From positions 62,001 through 126,000 of the forward strand of contig RMBW01000072.1 in the NCBI GenBank assembly GCA_004009845.1: a stretch of DNA of 64,000 bases, in the 5' to 3' direction. A program made the translations under genes and the position numbers. Below, in pieces: positions 25,060-37,378 of the stretch (positions are counted from its first letter, which is position 1; each line of letters starts with the position of its first letter). Origin of the DNA: Davidsoniella eucalypti (Eukaryota > Ascomycota > Sordariomycetes > Microascales > Ceratocystidaceae). The notes below the pieces were generated by a model. That model searched no databases, was not told the origin of the DNA, and was given only the letters and a program-made list of their open reading frames with translations.

Positions 25060-28000
25060 ACTTGTAAGATCAGCGACGGGGTATTATATTATAAACTCGA
25101 TAAGATGGGTATATCTTGTATTATGTTTTCGGTAGCGGGAATAGCGTTACTGTACGATAAATCGGCTTATCTATACATGCCAAGTAGGCATCTTTTCTTT
25201 TTCCTCTTGGTTTGTGAATTATCTCTATGATAGTAGCGAGTTTGGTATTTTTCCTCCGAAAAGTAAGAACTATACTATCGCGACCTGTCTCTATATACGT
25301 AGTAAAAGCAAGGCTAAGGTGCGTTTTTTTTTTAAATGCTCTCAGTCGTACGACTACAGACCAAGCGACTCTCTAGATCTTATGCGGCTTTTTTCTTCAC
25401 TTCTACTATTTCTCTTGATTTGAAAGTTCCCCTCTTTAGCGAATCTTTATGAAAGCCGACTCTTGATTTTGAATCTTGCTGTACGTGTATAGGCATAGGT
25501 AATATACGACTAAACAATGGACAGACTACGGGTTGGCTCGAGGTAGTAAGTAAACGACATTTGCTTTCGTTTGGCCTGCCCTGGCTATTTCATTATCACG
25601 AAACAATGCCGCCATACAAGTGAGCATTGGGCAGGCGAAAGCCTGATGATCTTGCACTTGTAGAAGTGGACCACGAGGGCTAGTTAGGCCAACCTTTGAA
25701 AAAAAATAGGCCATGTTTTTCCAGTTTCTTGTTTTCATGTGAGTAATGACGGTTAGTGCGATTGTGATTGTGATCGTGATTATGATGATGGCAATGAGGC
25801 CGTTGCAGTACTAGTAGCTCTAACTTGCCGTGATAGGGGGCGTGTTTGAGGGAGCATTCGAAGAGGGTGGCTGTATCGCCGATAACCCTGGCGTGGAGCT
25901 TAGCTTGAATTGGGGTTGAGGGAACTCGAACTTTGCTTGGCTGACTGTGACCTTCTAACTAAGAACCCGAATAAACCTTGAAAAAAAAACAGGATGATAA
26001 AGAAACCAAGACGGCGTCTCGTGACTATGTTTTTTGGAAGGTCGGTCATGCCATCTGTTCGCTTGTCTACTGCGGGTTGCAGCAATGCTTACATAAATAT
26101 GTTTATGTACAAAAGCAATCATCAAGAACGAGAAGAAACACGAGGAAGCACAAACACAACCTTCTCTTCTTGCGGAGCGATAGAGATAGCGACGCGTAAA
26201 CATGATAGTATGGTGTATTATTGGCTTGAACTGCCACAGAGACTGACAGACATTCATGTATTCCTGGTCTATGCAGATTGACGCTCATAACCGGCCACCA
26301 AAAGTAATATACAGATACATCCATACCTAAGTGTGAATAGATTGACAGAAGGAGCACTCTGCCTTGAATCCGTCCTTCTCATGATATGTGTAGCATTGAT
26401 GATCGGAAATACATGCCTAAGTATATCTGTATACACAGGATATTCGCCGTCTTTGTTCCTTCTGAGCGCCTGCTGGATATGAAGAGAAAAAGTAAAGGCT
26501 TTGAGGGCCTGTGTGCCACACTTTCAAGCCCTGCATTTTGCCTTCTACCTTGCCTACATTACTTTCCTCATCCCCGTCGTCTTTTGCTTGACTCTTGCTT
26601 GATTACCCGGAGTCGCGTGCAAAGGGCTTGAAGAAAGAGTATGGTTTTCGTCGCAGTGCAATTAAGCGTGTATCAGGTACTGGCTGTCGTTACCTCAGGC
26701 TGGGGTGTGCTCCAAGTATCTGATACTTTTCTCCCGTTGGACCTGTCTGACCTCTGACGCCCCCCTTGACACTATGGATTAGAGTATATCTGTACATGTA
26801 CATATAGTAGAGAAGATAGAGATGTCATGTTATTTTCTTGTTACTAGGGACATGCTGTGTATGCACAGATTTTATAAAGTTGTATATCAGGCTGAGGTAT
26901 GATGAACTGTCTCCGAGTTAGGCTAGATGTCATCGGCAGTCTAGATACTGTTTTAGCTTAATGGAGTGACATCTTTGGCGATAAGAGATAATATACATGA
27001 TATGTTTACGGTTCAGCGAGGATGAGCTGGCTGGCTAGTCGTCATAGATGCCCATCCCCGTCATGGATAGAGTGATCAACGCCACTATAGCGTGAGTGCT
27101 TAAGTGTCTACTACGACTTTGACGTGGCCAGACAGACGCAAGTAAACCAGCAAACCTGCGGATTTTCCCTTGGCATGGAATGGCATGGTATAGCGCTGGC
27201 TAGATACGTCTACATACAACTATAGAAGTACATAATTCTAACTATGCTAGAGCGGCGTTGCATGAAATTCGGCCATGTATGCATCAATGCTGCCGATTTG
27301 GAGAGAAGACGTGCCGCTGTTAGGAATCTGGTTTGGGAGGAAAATGTTTACGTATGTATACATGTATACTAGGGAGTGGCCACACATGTTGTAGCGAGGC
27401 CCTGATTTAGAAGGCAGAAGAAGCCCCCCCAGGTTCACGACAATAACATCGGTAGGACTAGAGAACGTGCCCTTGTGCCCATTTTGCCCTTGTGCTCCTT
27501 GTAAATACATATATACATATATACATACTTATATACATATGTACATATGTACGGCTGACGGGCAGACAGAAGTAGGCGGCTTGTCCGTTGAGCATGGTTG
27601 GAAGGCGAGTCTCAGCTACGGTGTTCTCTCAACTGGGAGACATCTCACGGCTATTTGGTGTTTGGCTGGTAGTATTGAATTTTGAGATTTAGCTGGTCGG
27701 TGGGAAGACATGGAGAGAGTGTGTTATAAATATATATATACAGATATATGAAGAGTTGTAATTGAGAGATAGAAAAGCTAGAGACAGAGCGCGTTTTGCA
27801 ACTTTGGTACAAAATTATATATATAATTCTTTATAAAAGATAAAAATAAGGCCGTGACCGCCACACGGAAAGATGGAATATTGCTGAATATTGCAGCAGA
27901 AGGATGACCAACAGCCAAGCAGCCCACAGGGGATTTGGAGGAAAGAACTATATGTAATCTAAACCTCAACAATGAATTTTGGAAAGAACAACAACAACAA

Positions 28001-28480
28001 CAGAACAGAAACAGCAAGAGTAGAAGATACAAAACAAAGAACAACATCAACACACACTCGGCGCCGTAATTGCTACGATCTAATGCACTACTGTGTGATC
28101 CAGTAGCATATACATACACACTTATTTTTAGAGCGAAAAGAAGAGAACAAAGACTACGAGTGAATTTGAGCACAGGCCATCATTCATTCTTGTTTTTTTT
28201 CCGCTTTGCCTTGATTCATTTTTCTTCTCTTTTTACCTTGACTGGGCGTGCCCTTCTTAGGCTGCTAAATCCACTCCTCCTCTGGGGCCTTGGCCCCGAC
28301 CATCCCTGGCCCCTTAGTGGCTAGCAGCCTAGACTGACTGCAATTACTGCGATTGCTACTGTTAATGCTGTACCAAGCACAACCACCAAACAAACCAGCA
28401 ATAGCAATTGCGATCATAGTCCCATTAGGACAGCACAACAAAGCTTAGTACTAGACCCTGGTCTCCACTACTAGACTTGT
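25060..28480. other. gene-free intergenic region
   Basis: No supportable coding region. A TACATA/ATATAC-rich microsatellite lies at about 27,505-27,555. The remainder is AT-rich with short domain-free frames on both strands. Confidence 0.55.
27505..27555. repeat. ATACATAT-type microsatellite
   Basis: Imperfect repeats of ACATATAT and ACATATGT cover about 50 bp. Similar short ACATGTACATA runs occur elsewhere in the non-coding DNA of this window. Confidence 0.7.
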
Positions 28481-30041
28481 GGCCGGCCAATGGCCGTGGG
28501 TGCTGCAACTTCTTGTTTTGCTTCCTGCGCAGCGGTTTTAGTGCGCTTTCCTTCCATCGCATCTTTTCCTTTTCTTCCCCTCCTCGTCCACCATCGTTGC
28601 TTTTTATTTTATTTCTTTTCTTTCTCTTTTCTTTTTTCTTCCCTCCTTTCTTTTTTTCTCTACCATCCCCTCTTCGCCTTTTTCTCTCTCTTCCTCTCTC
28701 GTTCGTGCGAGCTTGTATCGTCGGCGTCGTTGCTTTTTCTTTTTCTTTTTCTTTTCCTTAGGAAAATCATCACCGTTTACGCTTTCCTCTGCATTTCCGT
28801 CTTCTCATTGTTTGTACTTCGTTTTCCAACTTCTTTCGACCAACCAACCAACCAACCAATCGTATCAACCACTGCTGCTACTACTACTACTACTTTTATC
28901 ATTCATCGCCTTCATCTCCAATTCATTAGCCACAACCTGCAACTCGCAACGCCTCGCTCAACAACTCAAAACTACAATACATTTATTGCTCTGCTCGTTA
29001 GCACCGTCTCGCTATCTGTCACCTATTTGTATTGTCTGCTGCCCTCATTGGCCTTTTTCATACTTTCTTCTCATCGTTTCTTCTGTCGCACCCGCAAAAA
29101 TACGCTGCCCCGATCGCACAAAAGCAACGCCACACAAATAAGCACTGCTTTCCTGATCAAGAAATAACCTAGATCTCCTACTCTGTATTCCGCCCTTGCT
29201 AAAACTCTGGCTTAATCTAGAAAAGGAAATTTCCTGGCCTCTTGTCGACTTTTTTTTTTTCTTCTTCCTTTTTTACTCTTCCTTCTCTTCTCTTTTCTTT
29301 CACTCTCATCATTGCCTCGGGCCCTGTTGCTTTTACTTCTCGTCAAATCATCCTTTAATAGCTTGTATACACACATCTTCACATTCTTTTTTTCTTTTTC
29401 TTTTCATCATTCTACTTTCGTGTCTCATTCTTACCCATACATAATCGCTATACTCTGTTCATACTTCTTTTCGCAGCCACCATTGACATTTTTGACACAT
29501 CTCCCAAGCTTCACCGCTTCGCCCGATTACCATAATCATCATCTGAGTTTACTGCGCTAGTTGCTTCTGAACTATTTGTAGTGAGGTTCTTTGGCTTGAT
29601 TGAGACCTAATTGTCTTCTTTGTCTGTATATCTACGCTACGACTCTGTCAATTATTTATTGCCTTGCCTTCTTTACGTTCATCTTGGTATAGAATTTCAA
29701 TTTGTCTTTAATACCCTGTTAGCGTGAAGCCTTTTCGACATTTTTCTTTCTCATTTCTTTGTTTTCTTTCTCATTCTTGATTGCTGTATCATTTCAAATT
29801 TTGCTGGCCTATCGACAAAGTAGTCCAAATCACCTGAAAAATCATCTCCCGGCCGAGACTAATCTTTCTTGACAGCTTCAAATTCAATTTGTGTTTGCAA
29901 CTGTCTATCTTGCTTCTGTTTTATATCATAATCATCGCCTGACCTTTCAAATCGACGGTCTGCTTCTCACTCTTTGCAACCTAAACTCGACTATTTCCTA
30001 GTCGATCTCTACTTTCATTCACAAATACTTGCTATCGAGCA
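28480..30041 (+). promoter_or_regulatory. long CT-rich leader of the Q-rich gene
   Basis: About 1.5 kb of strongly pyrimidine-rich plus-strand sequence, including CTTTTTC and TTCTTTTC tracts and ACC/CTA triplet repeats, runs up to the ATG at 30,042. Frames in it are low-complexity phenylalanine, serine and leucine translations of CT tracts and are not believable proteins. Promoter plus long 5' untranslated region is the likely reading. Confidence 0.5.
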
Positions 30042-31730
30042 ATGGACACAGGCGGTCTCGCTCAAATGTCTTCTTTCTCCGCCGTCCAGGGCTCCGGCCT
30101 TGCCTCCCGCCGTGGCGGCCCCAACGTTAAGCCTCTGTCGTTCGATGGCATGCGTGCTATCGACCACAAGGACAACGGCGTTCCCACTCCGCGCACTAGC
30201 CGTGGCCATATGTTGGCTGGCCTGCGTACTGCGCCCAAGACCTCCACTGGTGTTGCCTACCCCGGCTCGCCTGTCACTGCTGCGCCCACTTCTGTCTCGC
30301 GTACCGTTAGTGGTAGCTCGCATACTTCGAATGCCTCGGAGTATAATGGCCCTAAGACTGCCTTGCCGCGCTTTGCTGGCCACCAGAAGCAGCAGAGTTA
30401 TGCTGCTAATCTTGCCCAGATGACTGCGCAGTACACTCCTGACCACATTCTTCCTCCTCCTGAAATCCAGATTGACGAGCAGACTCAAGAGCATATGGAT
30501 CCCGATCTCTATCAGCGTCTGGTCCATACAAACATGTACCTTGCTCAGCAGCAGCAGCACCTCCAGCAGCAGCTTCTCGAGGTCCAGGCTGCCGCCCAGC
30601 AGTTCCAGGGTCTTACTCTGAACCCTCAGGTTCAGCAGTACCGCCAACAGCAGCAGCTTGCTGCTATCTACGGCCAATCTCAGGCCCGCCAGGCCCAGCC
30701 CATCTACGCCTACGTTGACCCTGCCACTGGTCAAACTCAGTACTTCATGGACCAAGGTTACCAGTATGTTGACCAGGCCCAGCTTATGCTTCAGCAGCAG
30801 CAGCAGCAACTTCAGCTCCAGCTACAGCAGATGCAGATGCAGCAAGCCCAGGTCCAGGCTCAGGCTCAGGCCCAGGCTCAAGCCCAAGCCCAGGCTCACA
30901 TGAACCCTCATGGAACTCCCCGCGTTCAGGTTTCTCCTCCCACCGAGAACGCTATCCTGGCCCAGCGTACCAACTCGCCTCCCAAGCGCAGTGATTCCAA
31001 TGGTGACCACGCCCCACTGCCACCTCCCGGTGCCAACGCCTTCCGCCGCGGCCACAAGAAGATTACATCTCTTGCTCTCAACAACGGTGCTGCCGCTCCT
31101 TCTCTGTCCATCCCCACTAACGGAGGTGATGTTATTGCGAAGTCAGCTGGCCCCAAGACCGGAACTTTCCCCAACGGTGCTGCTGGTACCTACGGTCCCG
31201 GCCAAGCTCGTGCTGGTGAGCACCCTGTTCGTCAGCCTCGTGGCCCTCCTGCTATTGAGGAGCTTCGCGCCAAGCCTACTGCCAAGTTCGAGGGCAGTAA
31301 GAACTTTGCTACTCGCACTCGCCGCTCTGCTGTCCACAACCTGGTTCGTGCTGGTCTAGTTCGCCGCAAGGGAACTTCGTCTTCTGCTGGCAGCATGAGT
31401 CCCGTATCTGAGACTGCCGAGGAGGCTGATACTCCCATCACTGACAACGAGTCCGACTCTGGCCGTAGCGGCTCTGGTAGCCTTGCGGGCCACGCCGAGT
31501 CTAGAGCCAACACCCGGTCGCCTGCCTCAGCTTGGGGTGCCATTGGCTCAGACCGCCCCAACTCCCGGTCCTCCAAGAACCGGAAGCCCCAAGAGCCGAG
31601 TGTTGAGGATCACAGCTTTGCTGGTGTCTTCAAGAACGCTGGTCGTGAAGACGGTCAAGACCAGCGCAAGGCCCCTATGCTTGTCCTCACCAGCGCAGAG
31701 AAGCGCAAGGCTGCTCCCATCCAGGCTTAG
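30042..31730 (+). CDS. glutamine-rich low-complexity fungal protein
   Basis: A single exon encodes 562 residues. The N-terminal part has a basic/proline patch (RRGGPNVKPLSFDGM at about residues 23-37, then TPRTSRGHMLAGLR) that looks conserved rather than random. Residues about 168-286 are glutamine-rich, with runs of Q and a QA dipeptide repeat, and have coiled-coil or prion-like character. The C-terminal half has short basic/serine segments (FRRGHKKITS, TRTRRSAVHNLVRAGLVRRKG) typical of regulatory or RNA-associated disordered proteins. Strong codon bias toward C-ending codons suggests good expression. I do not recognise a named family; an mRNA-binding or granule-associated role would be inference. 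The ATG follows a long CT-rich leader, and the stop TAG lies at 31,728-31,730. Confidence 0.85.
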   Translation: MDTGGLAQMSSFSAVQGSGLASRRGGPNVKPLSFDGMRAIDHKDNGVPTPRTSRGHMLAGLRTAPKTSTGVAYPGSPVTAAPTSVSRTVSGSSHTSNASEYNGPKTALPRFAGHQKQQSYAANLAQMTAQYTPDHILPPPEIQIDEQTQEHMDPDLYQRLVHTNMYLAQQQQHLQQQLLEVQAAAQQFQGLTLNPQVQQYRQQQQLAAIYGQSQARQAQPIYAYVDPATGQTQYFMDQGYQYVDQAQLMLQQQQQQLQLQLQQMQMQQAQVQAQAQAQAQAQAQAHMNPHGTPRVQVSPPTENAILAQRTNSPPKRSDSNGDHAPLPPPGANAFRRGHKKITSLALNNGAAAPSLSIPTNGGDVIAKSAGPKTGTFPNGAAGTYGPGQARAGEHPVRQPRGPPAIEELRAKPTAKFEGSKNFATRTRRSAVHNLVRAGLVRRKGTSSSAGSMSPVSETAEEADTPITDNESDSGRSGSGSLAGHAESRANTRSPASAWGAIGSDRPNSRSSKNRKPQEPSVEDHSFAGVFKNAGREDGQDQRKAPMLVLTSAEKRKAAPIQA

Positions 31731-32573
31731 GCACGCCAGAAGGATGCTATTGTTGTCTCTGTGTTGTCTTCTTGTGTTCCTACCACACTCTCTGTTCCAT
31801 AATGACTTACGCTCACGTCTCTCCTTTATCTTAATTCTTGTACTGCCTTATCCTGTACGCATCACAAGAGTAGACAGCGTCTCTCATATCTTACAGGCTT
31901 TATTTTTTCCGGCTTACTTTTATCTTTTCATCCATGCAAACCATACACTCTATCGACACTTTTTTGACATTCGTTTGTTCTTTTTTCTTTTCTTATTAGT
32001 GTTCACTATGTCTGAGATCTTGAAGATGTCGATAGTTGGACCGAATTACTTTGGGATCTGGGACTATTTTTGTGTTATTTTTTCTCTTCGCGTATGTCGC
32101 TTGGCATCTATCTATATGCTATTGCTTCTGATCATGCCCTGTCTTTTTTTCTCATCACTCATTCATATCATCGGCCACGACAGGTGGCGTTCTTGTAAAG
32201 TTTTTTTGGGGGACGTGGTTGCTTTCTAGTTCTTTCTTTTTATACTTATGTTACGGGGAACAGTGGATGAATACATCGATGATCAATACATTTACGAACT
32301 AAATCGTCGCAATAATTATTTTTCTTCTTTCTTCTGAATGCACATACTGGTGAATGTAGTGAAATGTGAGATTACCTACTTGGGAATGTGCATCCACGGC
32401 CGTTGTTTGTATTCGCCGCGTTAATCTATGACACCGGCCATAAGTATGCATCCATTGGTTAAAACTCGTTTGCGATCCACTTTCGACATCTGCAGCTTTC
32501 TTACTAAGATAAAGTCACGCTGCGAAGTTCTCTGTGATGTCGTGATGGTTTATAATTTATCACGGAGCTCAAT

Positions 32574-34029
32574 ATGCTGCGTCAGTCGCGACTATGGAAC
32601 CGTCAAATAAGGGCGAGAGGGGCAGTTGTTGTTGGTGGTGCTCTAGGCTTGCGGCTATGTGGCCCTCGAATTGCTCTACGATGGGCATCGACTGGTAAGT
32701 TTCGATGTAAGGATATGTATCTAGTGGCCATGACACTGGAGCTTATAAGACCTAAATGAATATATGTGATCTCTGTCAATAGTACGAATTGCTAACCGTG
32801 TATCGAACCTTATGATAGAGCCTAGTGCTTCTCTGCCTCCAGCACTGCTCCAGCGGGCCCAAGCCCTGACAGCCGAATACAAACAACTCAAAACCAATCT
32901 CGCCCAAGACTTTTCAACCAGTACAGCCAAGCGCGTCGGCGAATTAGCATCGATTGCCGCAGCACTCGAGTCCTGGGAAGAAGCCAACTCCTCGCTAGCC
33001 GAGCTCCGGGGTCTTTTAAAGTCGCCAGATGCCGAACTACGCCAAATGGCCGAAGACGAACTCGACGCCACCAACGGCCAGCTCTCACAACAGACACAAA
33101 AGCTCACGGCGGCGTTGACGCCAAAACATCCCTTCGCTGACATGCCGTGTCTGATTGAGTTCCGCCCGGGTCCCGGAGGGATGGAAGGCCGCTTCTTCGC
33201 AGACTCACTGTTCAACATGTATAAGAACTACCTGGCCAATAAAGGCATTAGTGTGCGCGTGGTCAAGTACGAAACATCGGATAGCGCCGGCGACTCGACG
33301 GGCGCAGATGGCGAGCTTCCTTTACAGGAAGCCATTCTGGAAGTGGCACAAGAAGGAGCATACGATTTACTACGCGGCGAAGCCGGCATGCACCGAGTAC
33401 AGCGTATCCCGGCGACGGAGAGCAAAGGACGAACCCATACGAGCGCAGTAGCCGTCTGGGTCCTCCCCTCTTTCCCCGAGAGTGATGCGCTCGGCAACAA
33501 CGAAGAAGGCTGGGAGAATCCCGAAAGCGACTTCTACCTCGACGTGGAAGAGGTACGACTCGAAGTGATGCGGGCGCGCGGAGCCGGTGGCCAGCACGTG
33601 AACAAGACGGAATCTGCAGTGCGTTTAACACATATACCCACGGGAACCGTGGTGGCTATCCAGGATAGTCGCTCGCAACAGAGAAATAAAGAGTCGGCAT
33701 GGCGTTTACTACGCAGTCGTGTGGCACAACAGCGCCGCGAGATACGTGAACAGCAGGCGTACGCGCTTAGAAACTCGGTGTTGGCAAAGGATAAGATGAC
33801 AAGGTCGGATAAGATTCGCACGTATAATTATGGTCAGGATAGATGTACGGACCATCGGAGTGGTTTGGATGTACATAACTTGCCAAACGTGTTGGAAGGT
33901 GGCGAGATGCTGGATAAGATCGTGGCTAGTGTTAGGGAGTGGCTGATCGCGAGAGATATCAGAGCCATGATGGCAGATGAGGAAGCTAAGGCGGCGGAGG
34001 CTGTTAAGGAAAAGACGAAAGATAAGTGA
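32574..34029 (+). CDS. MRF1: mitochondrial peptide chain release factor 1
   Basis: Two exons, 32,574-32,694 and 32,783-34,029, give 455 residues. The intron has a GTAAGT donor and a CAATAG acceptor and splits a valine codon after its first base. The N-terminus is basic with few acidic residues, as expected for a mitochondrial targeting sequence. Next comes the PCRF domain, including GPGGMEGRFFADSLFNMY. The stop-codon-reading tripeptide P-A-T sits at residues 250-252 in RIPATESKGRTHTS, and the peptidyl-hydrolase GGQ is at residues 309-311 in RARGAGGQHVNKTESAVR. P-x-T identifies the RF1 class, which reads UAA and UAG on mitochondrial ribosomes; glutamine of GGQ is needed for peptide release. 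Length and order of domains match fungal Mrf1. The gene converges on UPS1. Confidence 0.96.
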
Positions 34030-34828
34030 AGTATTGGCTATCTGTATCTCGCCTATAATATCAATTTATCTATGCGAACATATATGTGCATATTAAGCAT
34101 GGCACAGTTACATATCGAAAGTGATCAAAAATTATGATGATTGATGATATCGAAGGCATACTACATAAAAGATTCTACACAAAGATTTTACCTAGAAGAT
34201 ACGTTCTACTCTTTGAAGTCAGGACTATCTTGAAATTGCGTTGACATATAGACACGGCAATATCGATGATATTCGATCTAAGACACATGGAAAGAACAGA
34301 GTATAAAAGATATGATTTCTCCAAAGAGGGATGGATAGCAGAGTAGAAATGAATGTAAAATAGATTCATGATATATTTGAATTGAGAAAATAAAAAAGCA
34401 GTGATATACGTGTCCAATAAGAAATAACAGTGACAGTTTTTTCTGTCCTTGAGTGCTGTGCTCAACATAGCGGATAAAGCTAGGTGAGGATATAGAGTGC
34501 AAAAAAGCAAGCGAAAGAGGGAGGGATGAATAAAACGCCGCGCTATAAAACCAAAGTCAAAAGAACAACAACTGAAAAGTACATGATGGTATGGAACTGA
34601 GTGAGTGAGGGTTGATTTGTAGTATACAGAGAGAGATGGTCAACAATGAGTAGGAAAATACAAGACGACGGCTGGCAAACCTGAGAAGGGCTAGTCGATC
34701 GAGAACGAAATATAGCTAGAGACAGAATGGCTAGGAGAGGGGATTGTTTAGCGATAAGAAGGCAAGAGTGTGATAAGCAAGAAACGAGAGACAAGAAAGC
34801 GACACTTGGTTATCCAGAGAAAATGGCA

Positions 34829-35548
34829 TTATATCATCTGGCGCTCTCGTCTATCGTGGCGTACCATTTCTAGCACACCCATAGGAGTCGTATTACGCAG
34901 ACGTTCAAGGACGACATGCATGCCCTCACGACTCTTGCCCAATTGATCGAGTGTCTTGGTCGACGCAATCGACTCGATACTTCGCTGAACGCCCTTAGCA
35001 CCCCACTGGCCCACCAGACCGGTAACCGAAGCCCAGCGGTTATCCTTCTGAGCCTGAAAAGAGTCCTTCATATCACGTAGCTTCTCGCCCAGCCGGGAGC
35101 GGAAGACGACGGTTGTGGTAACGGCAGTCTCCTTGCTAGCGGTGGCGGGCCCAACGTGGCTTTCTGGAACAGCGTAGTCTTGCTTTTCGACTACGGAGAG
35201 CACGCCGACGTAGTTGAGGTTACGGCTTTCGGTGTGCATCCAGCCCTGTTTGATGTCGACGATGCTGGTCTCGAGCACGTACGAGCACTTGTTTTCAGAG
35301 GCACCGGCGGTTACGGAGGCCGGAAGCAGCTTGAATACGGCTGCGGGAATGCGAGACTTCTTGAGATGGATCCGAGTCGTGTGTAGCCGACCTGTCTTTG
35401 GATCGACAAAGCAGTCTATGGTGTCGGTTCCGAGCACATGCTTAGAAAATGGGTTGAGTTTGGGCGAGGTATAGCGTAGAAAGTAGGCCAACGCCACGGC
35501 CGGGAACGGATGGGAGTAGGTGTGGGTGGTCGAGTGAGTGAGAACCAT
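34829..35548 (-). CDS. UPS1: PRELI-domain mitochondrial lipid transfer protein Ups1
   Basis: A single exon encodes 239 residues, almost entirely PRELI/MSF1 domain. The beginning (MVLTHSTTHTYSHPF, then RY, then SKHVLGTDTIDCFVD and GRLHTTR) matches the Ups1 branch rather than Ups2/Ups3, which start differently. A conserved arginine-asparagine-leucine core (TESRNLNYVGVLSVVE) follows, and the C-terminal helix ends with GMHVVLERLR. Ups1 works with Mdm35 in the intermembrane space and carries phosphatidic acid from outer to inner membrane for cardiolipin synthesis. At 239 residues it is longer than the budding-yeast protein because of inserts near residues 135-165 and a longer tail. A two-unit telobox lies about 220 bp upstream of the ATG. 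Confidence 0.92.
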   Translation of the reverse strand: MVLTHSTTHTYSHPFPAVALAYFLRYTSPKLNPFSKHVLGTDTIDCFVDPKTGRLHTTRIHLKKSRIPAAVFKLLPASVTAGASENKCSYVLETSIVDIKQGWMHTESRNLNYVGVLSVVEKQDYAVPESHVGPATASKETAVTTTVVFRSRLGEKLRDMKDSFQAQKDNRWASVTGLVGQWGAKGVQRSIESIASTKTLDQLGKSREGMHVVLERLRNTTPMGVLEMVRHDRRERQMI

Positions 35549-35768
35549 TGTGGTGAGATGTTTTTATTTTATTGTGTTGCTTTGTGAGAGAACTGGTGAA
35601 TATGACACACTCGCTCGTTAACGCGGCTATGCAGCAATAACGAGTTTACAAAGGCTGTGGTTGGCCAAGATAGGGCAGTCTCGGCAACTTGAAAATGGGC
35701 GGGACAAAACACCTAGAGATTCGCTGTGAAGAGGCTCACACGATAAAAGCTGATGGGGGCAGAAGACC

Positions 35769-35779
35769 ACCCTAACCCT
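35769..35779. promoter_or_regulatory. two-unit telobox in the UPS1 promoter
   Basis: The sequence ACCCTAACCCT lies 221-231 bp upstream of the UPS1 start codon. It matches the TTAGGG repeat bound by telobox factors such as Tbf1 in other fungi; binding here is inferred. Confidence 0.5.
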
Positions 35780-36180
35780 GGTATCTAAGGCAGACAACCA
35801 GATTCCTGAGGCCGAGACAAAATATAGAGTTCTTGAAGTGGCGATGTGAGGTAAAAGAGAGCAAGCTGGCAGATAGTCGTGAGATTCGTAAGTGGAGTAG
35901 TGCGGAAGTTGAGTGGTAGTTGCGCCACAATAAGACGTTAGAAGAGAGAAATGGGATGGAAAAGAAGGAGGCAAGATTTGAAGTGAATATCGAGGCGGAA
36001 GCAGGAGAAATAGAAGGGAAAACTGCTTCGATATAGAGAGAGAGGGAAAGGAAAGAAGAAAACAGAAAATAAGGCAAGAAATAAAAGCTTGGAACGGTCC
36101 GCCTCGGCTGCCGTGGTGAGAAGAAAAAAAGACAGAAAAAAAACAAGGAAAAATGGCCGAGCGAATTGAAATGTGGGTCA

Positions 36181-37378
36181 ATTTGGATAGACTTGCTTGG
36201 TATTTTGTTTTTGCTTGTGAAGCCGCCCCTCTCTTCGTGGCAACTGCTTTTGTTTAGTTGTCACAGTAGCTTCTCGAACTCCAAAGTGGTGCCGCAAACA
36301 GGCATTATCAGCCCACTTCCGTTCTCCAACTTGCGACTTATCTGCCAGTGTGGTTATGTTGGTGATGCCGTAATTTTATAGAATTTCTTGTTCTATTAAT
36401 TCCCATTAATTGTTCTACCCATACACTTGTCATTTGTGAGATGCTGTTCTGCCGTCCTTTTTTGCTGGAAATTGCACTGGGTTTGCCGTGATGGGTTGCT
36501 CTAACTTTATCCTCGATTTTTCGTTAGCAGCCGATTCTCTTCTGGCTTTCTCCAGTTTTACAGTCTGTCCAATCAAAGGATTCCGCTCCAACCTTAGCTT
36601 ATGTAGCTTGGAGATCGGTCAGCCTGCAGATGATTGGCCAACACCCTAGCATCTTTTTCTGAGCGGGGCTATAAGCAGCAAGAGAAACTTTTTTTTTTTT
36701 TGCCTTGCTATCCCGACCTTGCCAATGTCGGCCTAGCCACCAAACCCTAGGCAAAATGCCCCTAATGCACTACTAATTTGCAGTATCACTAAAGCTGCTT
36801 AAAGCCGGCCTGCTGAGTTGGTATCTGAGACCATAGTCACACCACAAGCCAGTCTAGTCAGTTCATGGTTCACAGTCGTGATATGACGTCGAAGGACAAA
36901 AATCAACGGCAATGATAAGGGCTAGCTACTACAAGCTCACTTTGCATGGATTTAGTCAGGGTTTGTGCGTTTGGAGCAATGCTGCTCTAGCGTCTACTCG
37001 ATTTGCATGAGAGCCTGCTGACGAGTCGTATTCGACGATGTCTGAATCTGCCGCTATTGACCGCCAGCTTTATGAATTGCCCAATAGCACTCATAGAAAA
37101 TCTAGACTTGACACATGAGGCTTTGGCCTGTATAGGCTGCATTATAGGTCGTTGATTGACATGCAGGACGCAAGAACTCGAAGCGAATGCATATACTCTC
37201 AACGTCACTACATAAAACTGAATCATACAGTAGATTCACACGATGTATTCACAGCCTGCTATGATAGCCTCATATAATGTAATATGATGTAATGCTAGTT
37301 GTTTGGCGTCCTAAGAAAAGCTTCGGGTTTTATTAAATGTTGTATATTAGCGTTCTCCTTAAATACTACGCCCACCAC
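36181..37378. other. intergenic region between UPS1 leader and Gag-like gene
   Basis: No gene is supported. The sequence downstream of the Gag-like stop (37,378 down to about 36,950 on the minus strand) was inspected for integrase, reverse transcriptase or RNase H motifs, and none was recognised. A T-rich tract and a single telobox (AACCCTAGG) lie near 36,690 and 36,750. Confidence 0.5.

Noticed and set aside
30015..30809. 264-codon minus-strand frame
   Set aside because: It is antisense to the Q-rich gene; leucine-rich translation arises from CAG codons read backwards.
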